From assembly GCA_029266615.1 (NCBI GenBank), contig JAQSWN010000089.1:1-44061 (forward strand): DNA of 44,061 nt, written 5' to 3'. This stretch comes from Polyangiaceae bacterium (GTDB taxonomy: Bacteria > Myxococcota_A > Polyangia > Polyangiales > Polyangiaceae). The notes below the pieces were generated by a model that saw nothing but the letters and a program-made list of their open reading frames with translations, had not been told where the DNA came from and did not search any database. A program made the position numbers and the translations under genes. Below are positions 17,071-24,768 of this stretch, piece after piece; the stretch's first letter is position 1, and every line of letters starts with the position of its first letter.

Positions 17071-18887
17071 GGCGCCTCCACGTTCAACGCCTGGGCGTCG
17101 GACTTCTTCTTCGGATCTTCTGGATAGCCACGCTCGAGCGGGCCGCCCCGGCGCGGGGTCATCGTCGCGAACGTTGCGCCACGCGAGTCCAGCCAGTTGT
17201 TACGGTGCGCAATGTAGCGGTCCACGACCGCTTCCACGCCTTCGGTCATGCGACTGGTGAAGATGGTCGGGAACCAGCCGATCACGAAGATCATGCCGAT
17301 GAGGGGAGCGATCGCGATGATCTCGCGAGGGCTCATGTCCTTCAGCCGCTTGTTCTTCGGGTTGCTGAGGGGGCCGAAGAACATCTTCTGCACCACGCTG
17401 AGCATGTAGACGGCAGCGAGGATGACGCCCGCGGCGGCCAGACCGGCCTGTAGCTTGGCGTTACCGCCCAGGGCCTGCGAGACGAAAGTACCCATCACGA
17501 TCAGGAACTCGCCGACGAAGCCGTTCGTACCCGGCACGCCGATGCTGGACATGGTCACGATCACGAACAGGGCCGCGTAGACCGGCATCACCTTCGCGAG
17601 GCCGCCGAACTCGCGCACGAGGCGCGTGTGACGGCGGTCGTAGATGACGCCGACGAGGAGGAACAGCGCGCCCGTCGAGACGCCGTGGTTCAGCATCTGC
17701 AAGATCGCGCCCTCCAAGCCGGCTTGAGTGGCCGCGAAGCAGCCGAGCATCACGAAGCCCATGTGCGCGACGGACGAGTACGCCACGAGGCGCTTCACGT
17801 CGTCTTGCTTCCAAGCGACGAGGGCGCCGTAGATGATACCGCCGCCGATCGCCACCCCGGCCAAGTTGGCGCCGGCCATGAACGCGGGGCCCCCCAGCAT
17901 GCCCATGCAGAAGCGGATGTAGCCGTAGGTACCGAGCTTGAGCAGGACCGCGGCCAGGATGATCGAGCCGCCGGTGGGAGCCTGAACGTGCGCGTCAGGC
18001 AGCCAGGTATGTAGCGGGAACATCGGCACCTTGATGGCGAATGCCGCCAAAAAGCCGAAGAAGCAGAGCCACGCCGCGTGGTGAGGGAGCACCAGCCGTG
18101 ACAACGCCAGGTAGTCGAAGCTCGGGTAGCCGGCGATCTTCGTGTGGTTCCACACCATGTACAAGATCGCCGCCAGCATCAGCATGCTGCCGACCATCGT
18201 GTAGATGAAGAACTTGTAGGCGGCTTTGATCTTCTCGACGCCGCCCCACACGCCGATCATCACGATCATCGGCACAAGCATCATTTCCCAGAACACGAAG
18301 AACAAGAACAGGTCCAGGGAGACGAACGCGCCTAGCATCGCGCCGTGCAGCATCAAAAACGCGAAGCAAAGGTCCTTGATGCGCGTTTGGATGGCGTTGA
18401 AGGACACGTACAGCGCCACCGGCGTGCTGAACGTGCACAGGAGGATGAGCCACATGCTCACGCCGTCCACGGCCACGTGGTAGCGGATGCCGAGCGAAGG
18501 CACCCACTCCACGATTTGCTGGTAGTGCCAACCGCGAGACATCGGCTGGCTCAGCAAACCGAGCGACGCGAGGGCGTCGATGGCGAGCACGCCGAACGTG
18601 AAGCGCTTGAGCAAGACTGGGGTTTGGCGAGGCAGAAACAGCAGCGCGATCGCGCCGAAGATCGGCAGGAACACAATGAGGCTGAGCAGCCCGCCCCACT
18701 CCTTGCCCGGGTCCGAGTCCCCGAGGATCGCGGGCCAGAGGCTCTTGACGAACAAGATGGATAGCGCGGCGGTGATGCCGATCGCGAAGCGCTCCGCCTT
18801 ACCCTGGCGTCGAGGCACCAAGGCGCCCGCGGCGAACGCGAGCAGGTAAGGCAAAAATTCTACTACGGCACGTTCCAGGGGGTGCAT
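17067..18887 (-). CDS. nuoM: NADH-quinone oxidoreductase subunit M, with N-terminal extension
   Basis: A 606-residue antiporter-like subunit of complex I; the family is usually about 500. Hallmarks are VDGVSMWLILLCTFSTPVAL, FLFFVFWEMMLVPMIVMIGV with the conserved Glu, FAIKVPMFPLHTWLPDAH with the conserved Lys, and VAYSSVAHMGFVMLG. The normal start, LLSLIVFLPIFGAIALLFLP, lies at about residue 66. The extra N-terminal part contains two hydrophobic stretches (FLPYLLAFAAGALVP and IGITAALSILFVKSLWPAIL) and looks like extra helices. The C-terminus also extends about 50 residues as a soluble basic tail. The start is 3 nt after the nuoL stop, so the long form is probably real. The function is proton translocation. 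Confidence 0.94.
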   Translation of the reverse strand: MHPLERAVVEFLPYLLAFAAGALVPRRQGKAERFAIGITAALSILFVKSLWPAILGDSDPGKEWGGLLSLIVFLPIFGAIALLFLPRQTPVLLKRFTFGVLAIDALASLGLLSQPMSRGWHYQQIVEWVPSLGIRYHVAVDGVSMWLILLCTFSTPVALYVSFNAIQTRIKDLCFAFLMLHGAMLGAFVSLDLFLFFVFWEMMLVPMIVMIGVWGGVEKIKAAYKFFIYTMVGSMLMLAAILYMVWNHTKIAGYPSFDYLALSRLVLPHHAAWLCFFGFLAAFAIKVPMFPLHTWLPDAHVQAPTGGSIILAAVLLKLGTYGYIRFCMGMLGGPAFMAGANLAGVAIGGGIIYGALVAWKQDDVKRLVAYSSVAHMGFVMLGCFAATQAGLEGAILQMLNHGVSTGALFLLVGVIYDRRHTRLVREFGGLAKVMPVYAALFVIVTMSSIGVPGTNGFVGEFLIVMGTFVSQALGGNAKLQAGLAAAGVILAAVYMLSVVQKMFFGPLSNPKNKRLKDMSPREIIAIAPLIGMIFVIGWFPTIFTSRMTEGVEAVVDRYIAHRNNWLDSRGATFATMTPRRGGPLERGYPEDPKKKSDAQALNVEAP

Positions 18888-18890
18888 GAC

Positions 18891-21488
18891 TCAATGACCT
18901 TGCGGGACCACGGGGTGACCGGGAGGCATCTGCGTGCCCGGCTGAATAGGAGGAGCTTGCCCACCGGGCTTGGCGGCGGGACGCGGGGTGCCCTGCAGCT
19001 GGCCATTGGCGCCGCGGGTGACGTCGATCGTGGTCAGCGCGCTCTTGTCTTCGCGCGGGCGGCTGAGCTCGAATTTGCGCTCCGCGACCTGACCGAAGGC
19101 GTTCTTCACCTCGAGCATGACCGTGCGTGTCTTGTCGCGGTCGAGCTGGAACGAGAGGCTGCTCTTGTCGCTGAAGTCCCCTGACCCGTCCCAGCGGTAG
19201 GAGTAGCCGAGGCCCGGCGTCGCGGCGACGCTGTAAGCGCCGTCCGCGTGGTTGGCTTGCACCTTGGCGCTCGCGTGTGGAGCAACCAGGAACCAGCCCA
19301 CCATGCCGAGGCCGACGACCATGACCGCGGCGTAGGCTTGAATGCGGCCAGTTTGTACCTGCCGAAGCAAGCTGCCGGCGCTGCGCACGATGAACGCGGA
19401 CAGCTTCGCGAGGATGCCGTCGACAATCCACTTGTCGGCCCAGGCGCCGAACTCGGCCAGCGAATCCACCGCGCCGATGACGGTTTCCTCGTAGAGCTCG
19501 TCCACGCGCCACTTGTCGTAAACGAGGCGGTGAAAGCCGGGGAACTTCTCGGTGAAGGAGCGGGCGGGCTCGCCCTTCATCTGCACGTAGACCCAATACG
19601 CGCCGCCGGCGCCGATGGCGACCGCGACGAGGGCCAAGCCGAGGAAGGTCGCGAGCATGTGCTCGGCGCCTTCGATCACACGCACGCTCGTCTCCGCCTT
19701 TTCGAATACAGGCTCGAGCCAGTGATGGAGCGGGAGGAAGTGCGAGCCGAACAGCTCGAGCGCGCCCGGGTTCAAGAAACCGCCGACCAGCGCCAGGAAG
19801 CCGAGCACCGCGAGGGGTACCCACATTTGCCAAGGCGACTCGTGCGGGACGGGCCCGTCGAGCGGCTCGTTCGGATCGTGGTGGTGGTGGCCGTGGCCGT
19901 GCTCGTGCGCCGGCTCCTTCCACCCCTTGACGATGGTCCAGCCCTTGAAGTCGCCGAAGAACGTGCCGATGAACAGGCGCGTCATGTAAAACGCGGTCAT
20001 GATCGCGCCGGCGAAGCCGAGCGCGTACAGCACGGTGCCGCCCCACTTGGGCCACTCGAACGAGTCCTGCACGCCCACGGGCGTGGCGATGAACGAGCTG
20101 TAAGCCTTCAGCAGGATCTCGTCCTTCGAGAAGAAGCCGCTCGTCCCGGGGATGCCGATGATGGCTGCCCACGACACCGCAAAGGTGAGGAACGTGTACG
20201 GCATGTACTTCCGGAGGCCGCCCATGTTGCGCATGTCCTGCGACGCGTCCGTGTCGTGGATGCGCGCGTGCATGGCGTGAATGACGGAGCCCGCGCCGAG
20301 GAACATGCACGCCTTGAAGAAGGCATGCGTGAGGACGTGGAAGAAGCCGGCCGTGAAGGCGCCGACGCCGACGCCCAAGAACATGTAGCCGAGCTGGCTG
20401 ACCGTCGAATACGCCAGCACCTTCTTGATGTCGTTCTGCGCGAAGGCGATCGACGCGGCTAGCACCGCGGTGAGACCGCCCGTGAGCGCGACCACGAACA
20501 TCGCGAAAGGGCTGAGCACGAACACGGAGGCGGTGCGGCACACCAGGTAGATGCCCGCGGTAACCATCGTGGCGGCGTGGATGAGCGCGCTGACCGGCGT
20601 GGGGCCCGCCATCGCGTCCGGCAACCAGACGTAGAGCGGCAGCTGGGCGCTCTTACCGGCCGCGCCGAGGAACAGAAAGAGCGCGACGAGGGTCGCCGCG
20701 GTCGCGGTGCGCGGGGTGTTGATCCACGCCGCCATTCCGTCCGGCAAGATGTTCGCGAGCGGCACGTGGTCGCCGAGCGGCCAGATCTGCACCGGGGTGA
20801 GCAGGTTGTTTCGAGCGCCGTCGATGCCAGACCAGTCCAGCGAGCCGCAGTAATAGAGCAAGAGCCCCATCGCGACGAGGAGACCGAAGTCACCGATGCG
20901 GTTGGTGATGAAGGCCTTCTTGCCGGCGGCGGCGTTCTTGTCCTCGCCGAACCAGAAGCCGATGAGCAGGTAGCTGCAGAGGCCGACGCCTTCCCAACCG
21001 ATGAACAACACCGGCAAGCTGTCGCCGAGGATGAGCACCAGCATCGAGAAGATGAACAGGTTCAGGTACGTGAAGAACCGATAAAAGCCGGGGTCGTCCT
21101 TCATGTACTCGGACGAGTACAGGTGGATGAGGAAGCCGATGCCGGTAACGATGAGCGCCATCGTCCCGTTCAGCGCGTCCACCGAGAGCGAAACCCAAAG
21201 CGAGGTGGTGCCCGCGCCCATGGGGAGCGAGAGCTTCATCCACTCCCACCCCTTCCACACGAGCTTGGCGCCTTCGCCTTCGCCGCTCTGGCTCTTCAAA
21301 AAGAAGAACGTGACGACGGCGAACAGGAAGGAAACGAACACCGAGCCCAAGCCCATCAGCGTCACCGCCTCGCGCCCGAGGCGCTTGCCGAAGATGCCGT
21401 TCACGGCGGCGCCGAGCAGCGGGAGAAGAACGATGAACGCGAGGAGCGTAAAGTCAGAAGCGGGGAAGATCTCTTCTAAGGCGTGCAT
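18891..21488 (-). CDS. nuoL: NADH-quinone oxidoreductase subunit L, with C-terminal PKD-like extension
   Basis: A 865-residue complex I subunit; E. coli NuoL is about 613. The core holds the family motifs: VDALNGTMALIVTGIGFLIH (103-122), GWEGVGLCSYLLIGFW (164-179, conserved Glu), SAQLPLYVWLPDAMAGPTPV (280-299), VLAYSTVSQLGYMFL (357-371) and PGTSGFFSKDE (447-457). A His-rich loop with 7 His in 10 residues (528-537) lies between helices. The final helix is about 715-738. Beyond it lie about 127 residues: YSYRWDGSGDFSDKSSLSF (762-780), then strand-like TVMLEVKNAFGQVAERKFEL, resembling a PKD/Ig domain, then a Pro/Gly-rich tail. The extension is unusual for NuoL. It is the fifth gene of the operon, 7 nt after nuoK. 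Confidence 0.94.
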   Translation of the reverse strand: MHALEEIFPASDFTLLAFIVLLPLLGAAVNGIFGKRLGREAVTLMGLGSVFVSFLFAVVTFFFLKSQSGEGEGAKLVWKGWEWMKLSLPMGAGTTSLWVSLSVDALNGTMALIVTGIGFLIHLYSSEYMKDDPGFYRFFTYLNLFIFSMLVLILGDSLPVLFIGWEGVGLCSYLLIGFWFGEDKNAAAGKKAFITNRIGDFGLLVAMGLLLYYCGSLDWSGIDGARNNLLTPVQIWPLGDHVPLANILPDGMAAWINTPRTATAATLVALFLFLGAAGKSAQLPLYVWLPDAMAGPTPVSALIHAATMVTAGIYLVCRTASVFVLSPFAMFVVALTGGLTAVLAASIAFAQNDIKKVLAYSTVSQLGYMFLGVGVGAFTAGFFHVLTHAFFKACMFLGAGSVIHAMHARIHDTDASQDMRNMGGLRKYMPYTFLTFAVSWAAIIGIPGTSGFFSKDEILLKAYSSFIATPVGVQDSFEWPKWGGTVLYALGFAGAIMTAFYMTRLFIGTFFGDFKGWTIVKGWKEPAHEHGHGHHHHDPNEPLDGPVPHESPWQMWVPLAVLGFLALVGGFLNPGALELFGSHFLPLHHWLEPVFEKAETSVRVIEGAEHMLATFLGLALVAVAIGAGGAYWVYVQMKGEPARSFTEKFPGFHRLVYDKWRVDELYEETVIGAVDSLAEFGAWADKWIVDGILAKLSAFIVRSAGSLLRQVQTGRIQAYAAVMVVGLGMVGWFLVAPHASAKVQANHADGAYSVAATPGLGYSYRWDGSGDFSDKSSLSFQLDRDKTRTVMLEVKNAFGQVAERKFELSRPREDKSALTTIDVTRGANGQLQGTPRPAAKPGGQAPPIQPGTQMPPGHPVVPQGH

Positions 21489-21495
21489 GGGATCC

Positions 21496-21813
21496 TCAGT
21501 GACGGAGCTGGTCCGCCTCGTCGCTGAACACCGACTGCTTCAAGCGGTAAAAAGACAGCACGATCGCCAAGCCGACGGCGACCTCCGCCGCGGCCACGGC
21601 GATGATGAAGAAGGAGAAGACCTGACCGTTCATGTCCAGCACGTGCCGGCGGTTGAACGCGACCAGGGTGAGGTTCGTGGCGTTGAGCATGAGCTCGATG
21701 CTCATGAGCTGTACGAGCACGTTGCGGCGCACCAGAAAGCCGATGCCGCCGACGGTGAAGATGATCGCGGACAGGAGCACGTAGTGCTCCACCACGTTGC
21801 CGAGGATGTTCAT
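21496..21813 (-). CDS. nuoK: NADH-quinone oxidoreductase subunit K
   Basis: A 105-residue, three-helix membrane subunit of complex I, the normal size. The typical sequence is YVLLSAIIFTVGGIGFLVRR, LMSIELMLNATNLTLVAF (with the conserved membrane Glu) and VFSFFIIAVAAAEVAVGLAI (second Glu). NuoK forms part of the proton path next to NuoJ and NuoN. The start overlaps the nuoJ stop as TAATG, a coupling junction. The next gene, nuoL, begins 7 nt after the stop. Confidence 0.95.
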   Translation of the reverse strand: MNILGNVVEHYVLLSAIIFTVGGIGFLVRRNVLVQLMSIELMLNATNLTLVAFNRRHVLDMNGQVFSFFIIAVAAAEVAVGLAIVLSFYRLKQSVFSDEADQLRH

Positions 21814-22430
21814 TACAGCTCCTCCCCCGTGAGCGGACGGCCCGCGTCGCGCGGGTGCAAGGGGCCGTGGAAGAAGCGCCGGGTCGGGCTGGGGCTCTGC
21901 TTCTCTTTACGAACCTGGTGACGGCTGCGCGCCACTGCGATGGCGCCGATGACCGCGACGATGAGCAGCGCGGTCGCGAGCTCGAACGGCACGAGCGTCT
22001 TGGTGAACAGCTGGGTGCCGACCGCTTCCACGCTGCCGTGCTGAGGACCCACGAAGCCGAAGCGCGTGGGTTTGTCCGCGCTGCGCAAGACGAGCACCAA
22101 CGTGACGAGAGAGATGAGCGCCATGAGCACGCCCGCGAGCGCGCGCGCGACCTTGGCTTTCGGCTCGCCCGTGTCTCGGACATGACCTGCGTCCGGACCG
22201 AGCAGCATGATCACGAACACGAAGAGCACGACGACTGCGCCCGCGTAGACGATCAGCTGGATCGCGGCCAGGAACTGGGCGTTGAGCTTCAAGAACAAGC
22301 CCGCGATGCCGACGATCGTGAGCAAGAGCCCCATCGCGCCGCGAATCGGGTTTCTCGCCAGCACCGTGCAGAGCGCGCCGACGAGCGCCGCGATCGAGCA
22401 GAGCGCAAAAAAGACGTTACCTACGGTCAT
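21813..22430 (-). CDS. nuoJ: NADH-quinone oxidoreductase subunit J
   Basis: A 205-residue membrane subunit of complex I. Features are a first helix VFFALCSIAALVGALCTVLA, RNPIRGAMGLLLTIVGIAGL, and the family signature AAIQLIVYAGAVVVLFVFVIMLLG, the helix with a pi-bulge in structures. The last helix is ELATALLIVAVIGAIAVA. The C-terminal soluble tail is Arg/Pro-rich. It follows nuoF with an ATGA overlap; in the usual operon order nuoG, nuoH and nuoI would lie between them, but here they are missing. Confidence 0.95.
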   Translation of the reverse strand: MTVGNVFFALCSIAALVGALCTVLARNPIRGAMGLLLTIVGIAGLFLKLNAQFLAAIQLIVYAGAVVVLFVFVIMLLGPDAGHVRDTGEPKAKVARALAGVLMALISLVTLVLVLRSADKPTRFGFVGPQHGSVEAVGTQLFTKTLVPFELATALLIVAVIGAIAVARSRHQVRKEKQSPSPTRRFFHGPLHPRDAGRPLTGEEL

Positions 22431-23770
22431 GGCGTCAGCCTTCCGGTCTGTGACTTGCCGCCATTCTTTACGTAGTCCTCCAGCTGCGGCCTGAACTTGC
22501 GGACGAAGTGCAGAGCCGGCGTCGCGGCGCCGTCGCCGAACGCGCAGATGGTGTTGCCGGTGATGTCGGAGGCAATCTCCGAGATTTGGTCGAGCTCGGC
22601 GATGCTGCCCCTACCCTCGACGATCTTGTTCAAGATGCGCTCGATCCAGCCGCAGCCCTCACGGCACGGCGTGCACTGCCCGCACGACTCGTGACGGTAG
22701 AAGCGCATCACGTTGTGGAGCGCGAGCACCGGGTCCGCGCTGTCGCTCAGCACGGTGGCACAGCAGGTGCCGAGCATGCTGCCCGCGCCACGGAACGTGT
22801 CCACGCCGAGCGGCAGATCCAAGAAGGGCTTGCCGTTGTACGGCTCCAGTCGCGGATCTTTGGAATTGACGACTTCGTCTGCCAGGTGCACCGGGCAAGA
22901 AGAGCCGCCAGGGATGACGGCCATGAGCTTGCGATCGCCGAGGATGCCGCCGCCGAGCTCGTAGATGAGGTCGCGCAGGGTGAGGCCCACGCACGCTTCG
23001 TACAGGCCCGGTTTCTTCACGTGACCGCTCACGCCGAACAGGCGCGCGCCGCCGTCGTTGATACCGTGCAGCACGGAGAGCTGGCTGAACTGGTCGCCGC
23101 CGACCTCGAAAACGGTCGGGGCGATGGCGATCGTCTCGACGTTGTTCACGGTGCTCGGGTTGCCGAATGCGCCGTACTGCGCGGGAAACGGCGGCTTGAG
23201 CCGCGGCTCGCCGCGACGGCCTTCCAGCGAGTTGAGCAGTGCGGTCTCCTCGCCGCAGATGTACGCGCCCGCGCCCGTGTGGACGTAGACCTGCATCTCG
23301 TAGCTGGCGCCGAACGGCGTCTTGCCCAGGTAGCCCTTGGCGCGCGCTTCGTGGATCGCGTTCCAGAGCCTCTCTTTGGAGAGGTGCAGCTCGTCCCGCA
23401 CGTAGATGTAGGCGGAGTGGGCCCCGATGGCGTAGGCGCCGATGATGCAGCCCTCGACCAAGGCGTGCGGGTTCATCTCCATGATGGAGCGGTCCTTGAA
23501 GGTACCGGGCTCGCCCTCGTCTGCGTTGACGACGAGGTAGTGAGGCTTCTTCACCTCCTTGGGCATGAAGCTCCACTTCGTGCCGCAGTCGAAGCCGGCG
23601 CCACCGCGTCCGCGGATGTGCGCCTTCTTCATCTCCTCGATGACTTGGTCGCGCGACATGCCGAGCGCCTTGCGGACGCCGCGGTAACCGCCGGTGCTTT
23701 CGTAAGCCGAGAGCTTCCAGCTGTCGGGCTTGCCGTAGGAGTGGCTCAGGTAATTGGTCAGCTTGATCAT
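22427..23770 (-). CDS. nuoF: NADH-quinone oxidoreductase subunit F
   Basis: A 447-residue soluble flavoprotein of the complex I NADH-dehydrogenase arm, the normal size. It binds FMN and NADH and holds [4Fe-4S] cluster N3. Motifs are RGRGGAGFDCGTKW (53-66, FMN loop), NADEGEPGTFKDR (82-94), GAGAYICGEETALLNSLEG (166-184), the SLBB region around VSGHVKKPG, and the cluster ligands CGQCTPC (Cys363, 366, 369) plus Cys409 in TICAFGDG. It oxidises NADH and passes electrons through NuoE and NuoG. NuoG, the next subunit in most operons, is not encoded here. The start is 10 nt after nuoE. Confidence 0.96.
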   Translation of the reverse strand: MIKLTNYLSHSYGKPDSWKLSAYESTGGYRGVRKALGMSRDQVIEEMKKAHIRGRGGAGFDCGTKWSFMPKEVKKPHYLVVNADEGEPGTFKDRSIMEMNPHALVEGCIIGAYAIGAHSAYIYVRDELHLSKERLWNAIHEARAKGYLGKTPFGASYEMQVYVHTGAGAYICGEETALLNSLEGRRGEPRLKPPFPAQYGAFGNPSTVNNVETIAIAPTVFEVGGDQFSQLSVLHGINDGGARLFGVSGHVKKPGLYEACVGLTLRDLIYELGGGILGDRKLMAVIPGGSSCPVHLADEVVNSKDPRLEPYNGKPFLDLPLGVDTFRGAGSMLGTCCATVLSDSADPVLALHNVMRFYRHESCGQCTPCREGCGWIERILNKIVEGRGSIAELDQISEIASDITGNTICAFGDGAATPALHFVRKFRPQLEDYVKNGGKSQTGRLTP

Positions 23771-23780
23771 GGCGGCTCGC

Positions 23781-24266
23781 TCAACCTCCCGCGATGAGGC
23801 GGTCGAGGATGCGATCGACTTCTTGGGTCGTGAGGTTCTCGTGGTAGCGCTTGTCCACTTGCATCACCGGGGCGGTGCCGCACGCAGCGAGGCACTCCGC
23901 GGTGCGCAGCGTGATGCGCCCGTCTTTCGTCGTTTCGCCGACGTGCACGCCGAGGCGCTTTTCGCAGTGCTTGACCAGGTCTTCCGCGCCGCGGAGCGCA
24001 CAGCTCAGCGTGTGGCAAACCCAGACTTGATGCTTGCCCGGCTTCTTCTGGTTGAAGAGCGTGTAGAAGGTGACGACGCCTTGGACGTGCGCCGTCGACA
24101 GCTCGAGGCGCTTCGCGACGAACGCGATCACGTCTTCGGAAACCCAATTCTCGTTAGCTTCCTGACAGAGATGCAGCGCCGGGATGCACGCCGCCATCTT
24201 GTTCGGGTAACGCGAGAGGATGTCGTCGAGCTGCCGCTCTTGCTCTGCGTTGAGAGCGAATGCCAT
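23781..24266 (-). CDS. nuoE: NADH-quinone oxidoreductase subunit E
   Basis: A 161-residue thioredoxin-fold subunit holding [2Fe-2S] cluster N1a. The ligands are in the family arrangement: Cys84 and Cys89 (CHTLSC, CxxxxC) and Cys125 and Cys129 (CLAAC, CxxxC). The N-terminal helical part (YPNKMAACIPALHLCQEA) and HVQGVVTFYTLFN are typical. It is the first gene of the nuo cluster; a candidate promoter lies about 95 nt upstream. The length is normal. It works with NuoF at the NADH-oxidising tip. Confidence 0.95.
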   Translation of the reverse strand: MAFALNAEQERQLDDILSRYPNKMAACIPALHLCQEANENWVSEDVIAFVAKRLELSTAHVQGVVTFYTLFNQKKPGKHQVWVCHTLSCALRGAEDLVKHCEKRLGVHVGETTKDGRITLRTAECLAACGTAPVMQVDKRYHENLTTQEVDRILDRLIAGG

Positions 24267-24360
24267 TACGGTTTCCGTGGCTTAGCTCGGGTGTCAGCAA
24301 CCGAGCTCTGGTTGCGAAATCTCTGAGGAAATACTGCCCGGGGGCCGGGCGGCGAGGCGA

Positions 24361-24390
24361 ACCGTAGTGATCCGCAAAGCGGGGTGTCAA
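24361..24390 (-). promoter_or_regulatory. Candidate sigma70 promoter of the nuo operon
   Basis: On the minus strand TTGACA (24390-24385) is followed after 18 nt by TACGGT (24366-24361), close to the sigma70 pattern and ending about 95 nt before the nuoE ATG. The -35 is perfect and the -10 weak. Inference from sequence only. Confidence 0.45.
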
Positions 24391-24472
24391 GGCAGATCCC
24401 CGGGAACGTGATCGCACCGCAGCTGGCGCCCCAAAAACGCATGGGCGTCTAACTTGGAGGAGGCCTTCCCTG

Positions 24473-24490
24473 CGCGGGTAGCTACCCGCG
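24473..24490. repeat. Perfect 18-bp palindrome
   Basis: The 18 bases from 24473 to 24490 read the same on both strands (CGCGGGTAG and its complement). It lies between two divergent promoter candidates and could be a dimeric operator or a hairpin. No known regulator consensus is assigned. Confidence 0.6.
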
Positions 24491-24702
24491 GCGCGCGCGA
24501 GCGGAGCTCGCGCCAAGGACCTCGGCCTGCCATCCAAACAGACTTCCCCGAGACGGCGCCGAGCGAAAACGAGCAAACGAGCCGGCGGTACGGGCATGCC
24601 AACGGGCGTCCGTGGTGAAGGCGAAGGGCAACCCTCGGGCGGAATACCGAGCCACGCGCAGGCTGGATAACGGACGCGAGCGAAGATAGGCCTACGTCAC
24701 CC

Positions 24703-24732
24703 TTGAGAATTCGTCGCCCTTCCGAGTAGGCT
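24703..24732 (+). promoter_or_regulatory. Candidate sigma70 promoter for zinc-ribbon gene
   Basis: TTGAGA (24703-24708), an 18-nt spacer and TAGGCT (24727-24732), about 37 nt before the GTG start and upstream of a strong ribosome binding site, TAAGGGAGG (24752-24760). Confidence 0.4.
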
Positions 24733-24768
24733 CCCGCCACCATCAAACCTCTAAGGGAGGTACTTCGA

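Larger units (their letters stand above)
24267..24768. other. Divergent intergenic region between nuoE and zinc-ribbon gene
   Basis: About 500 bases with no credible gene. Contents: the nuo promoter candidate (24361-24390), a perfect 18-bp palindrome (24473-24490) and a promoter candidate for the rightward gene (24703-24732). Small Arg/Ser-rich frames here look like chance. Confidence 0.6.
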
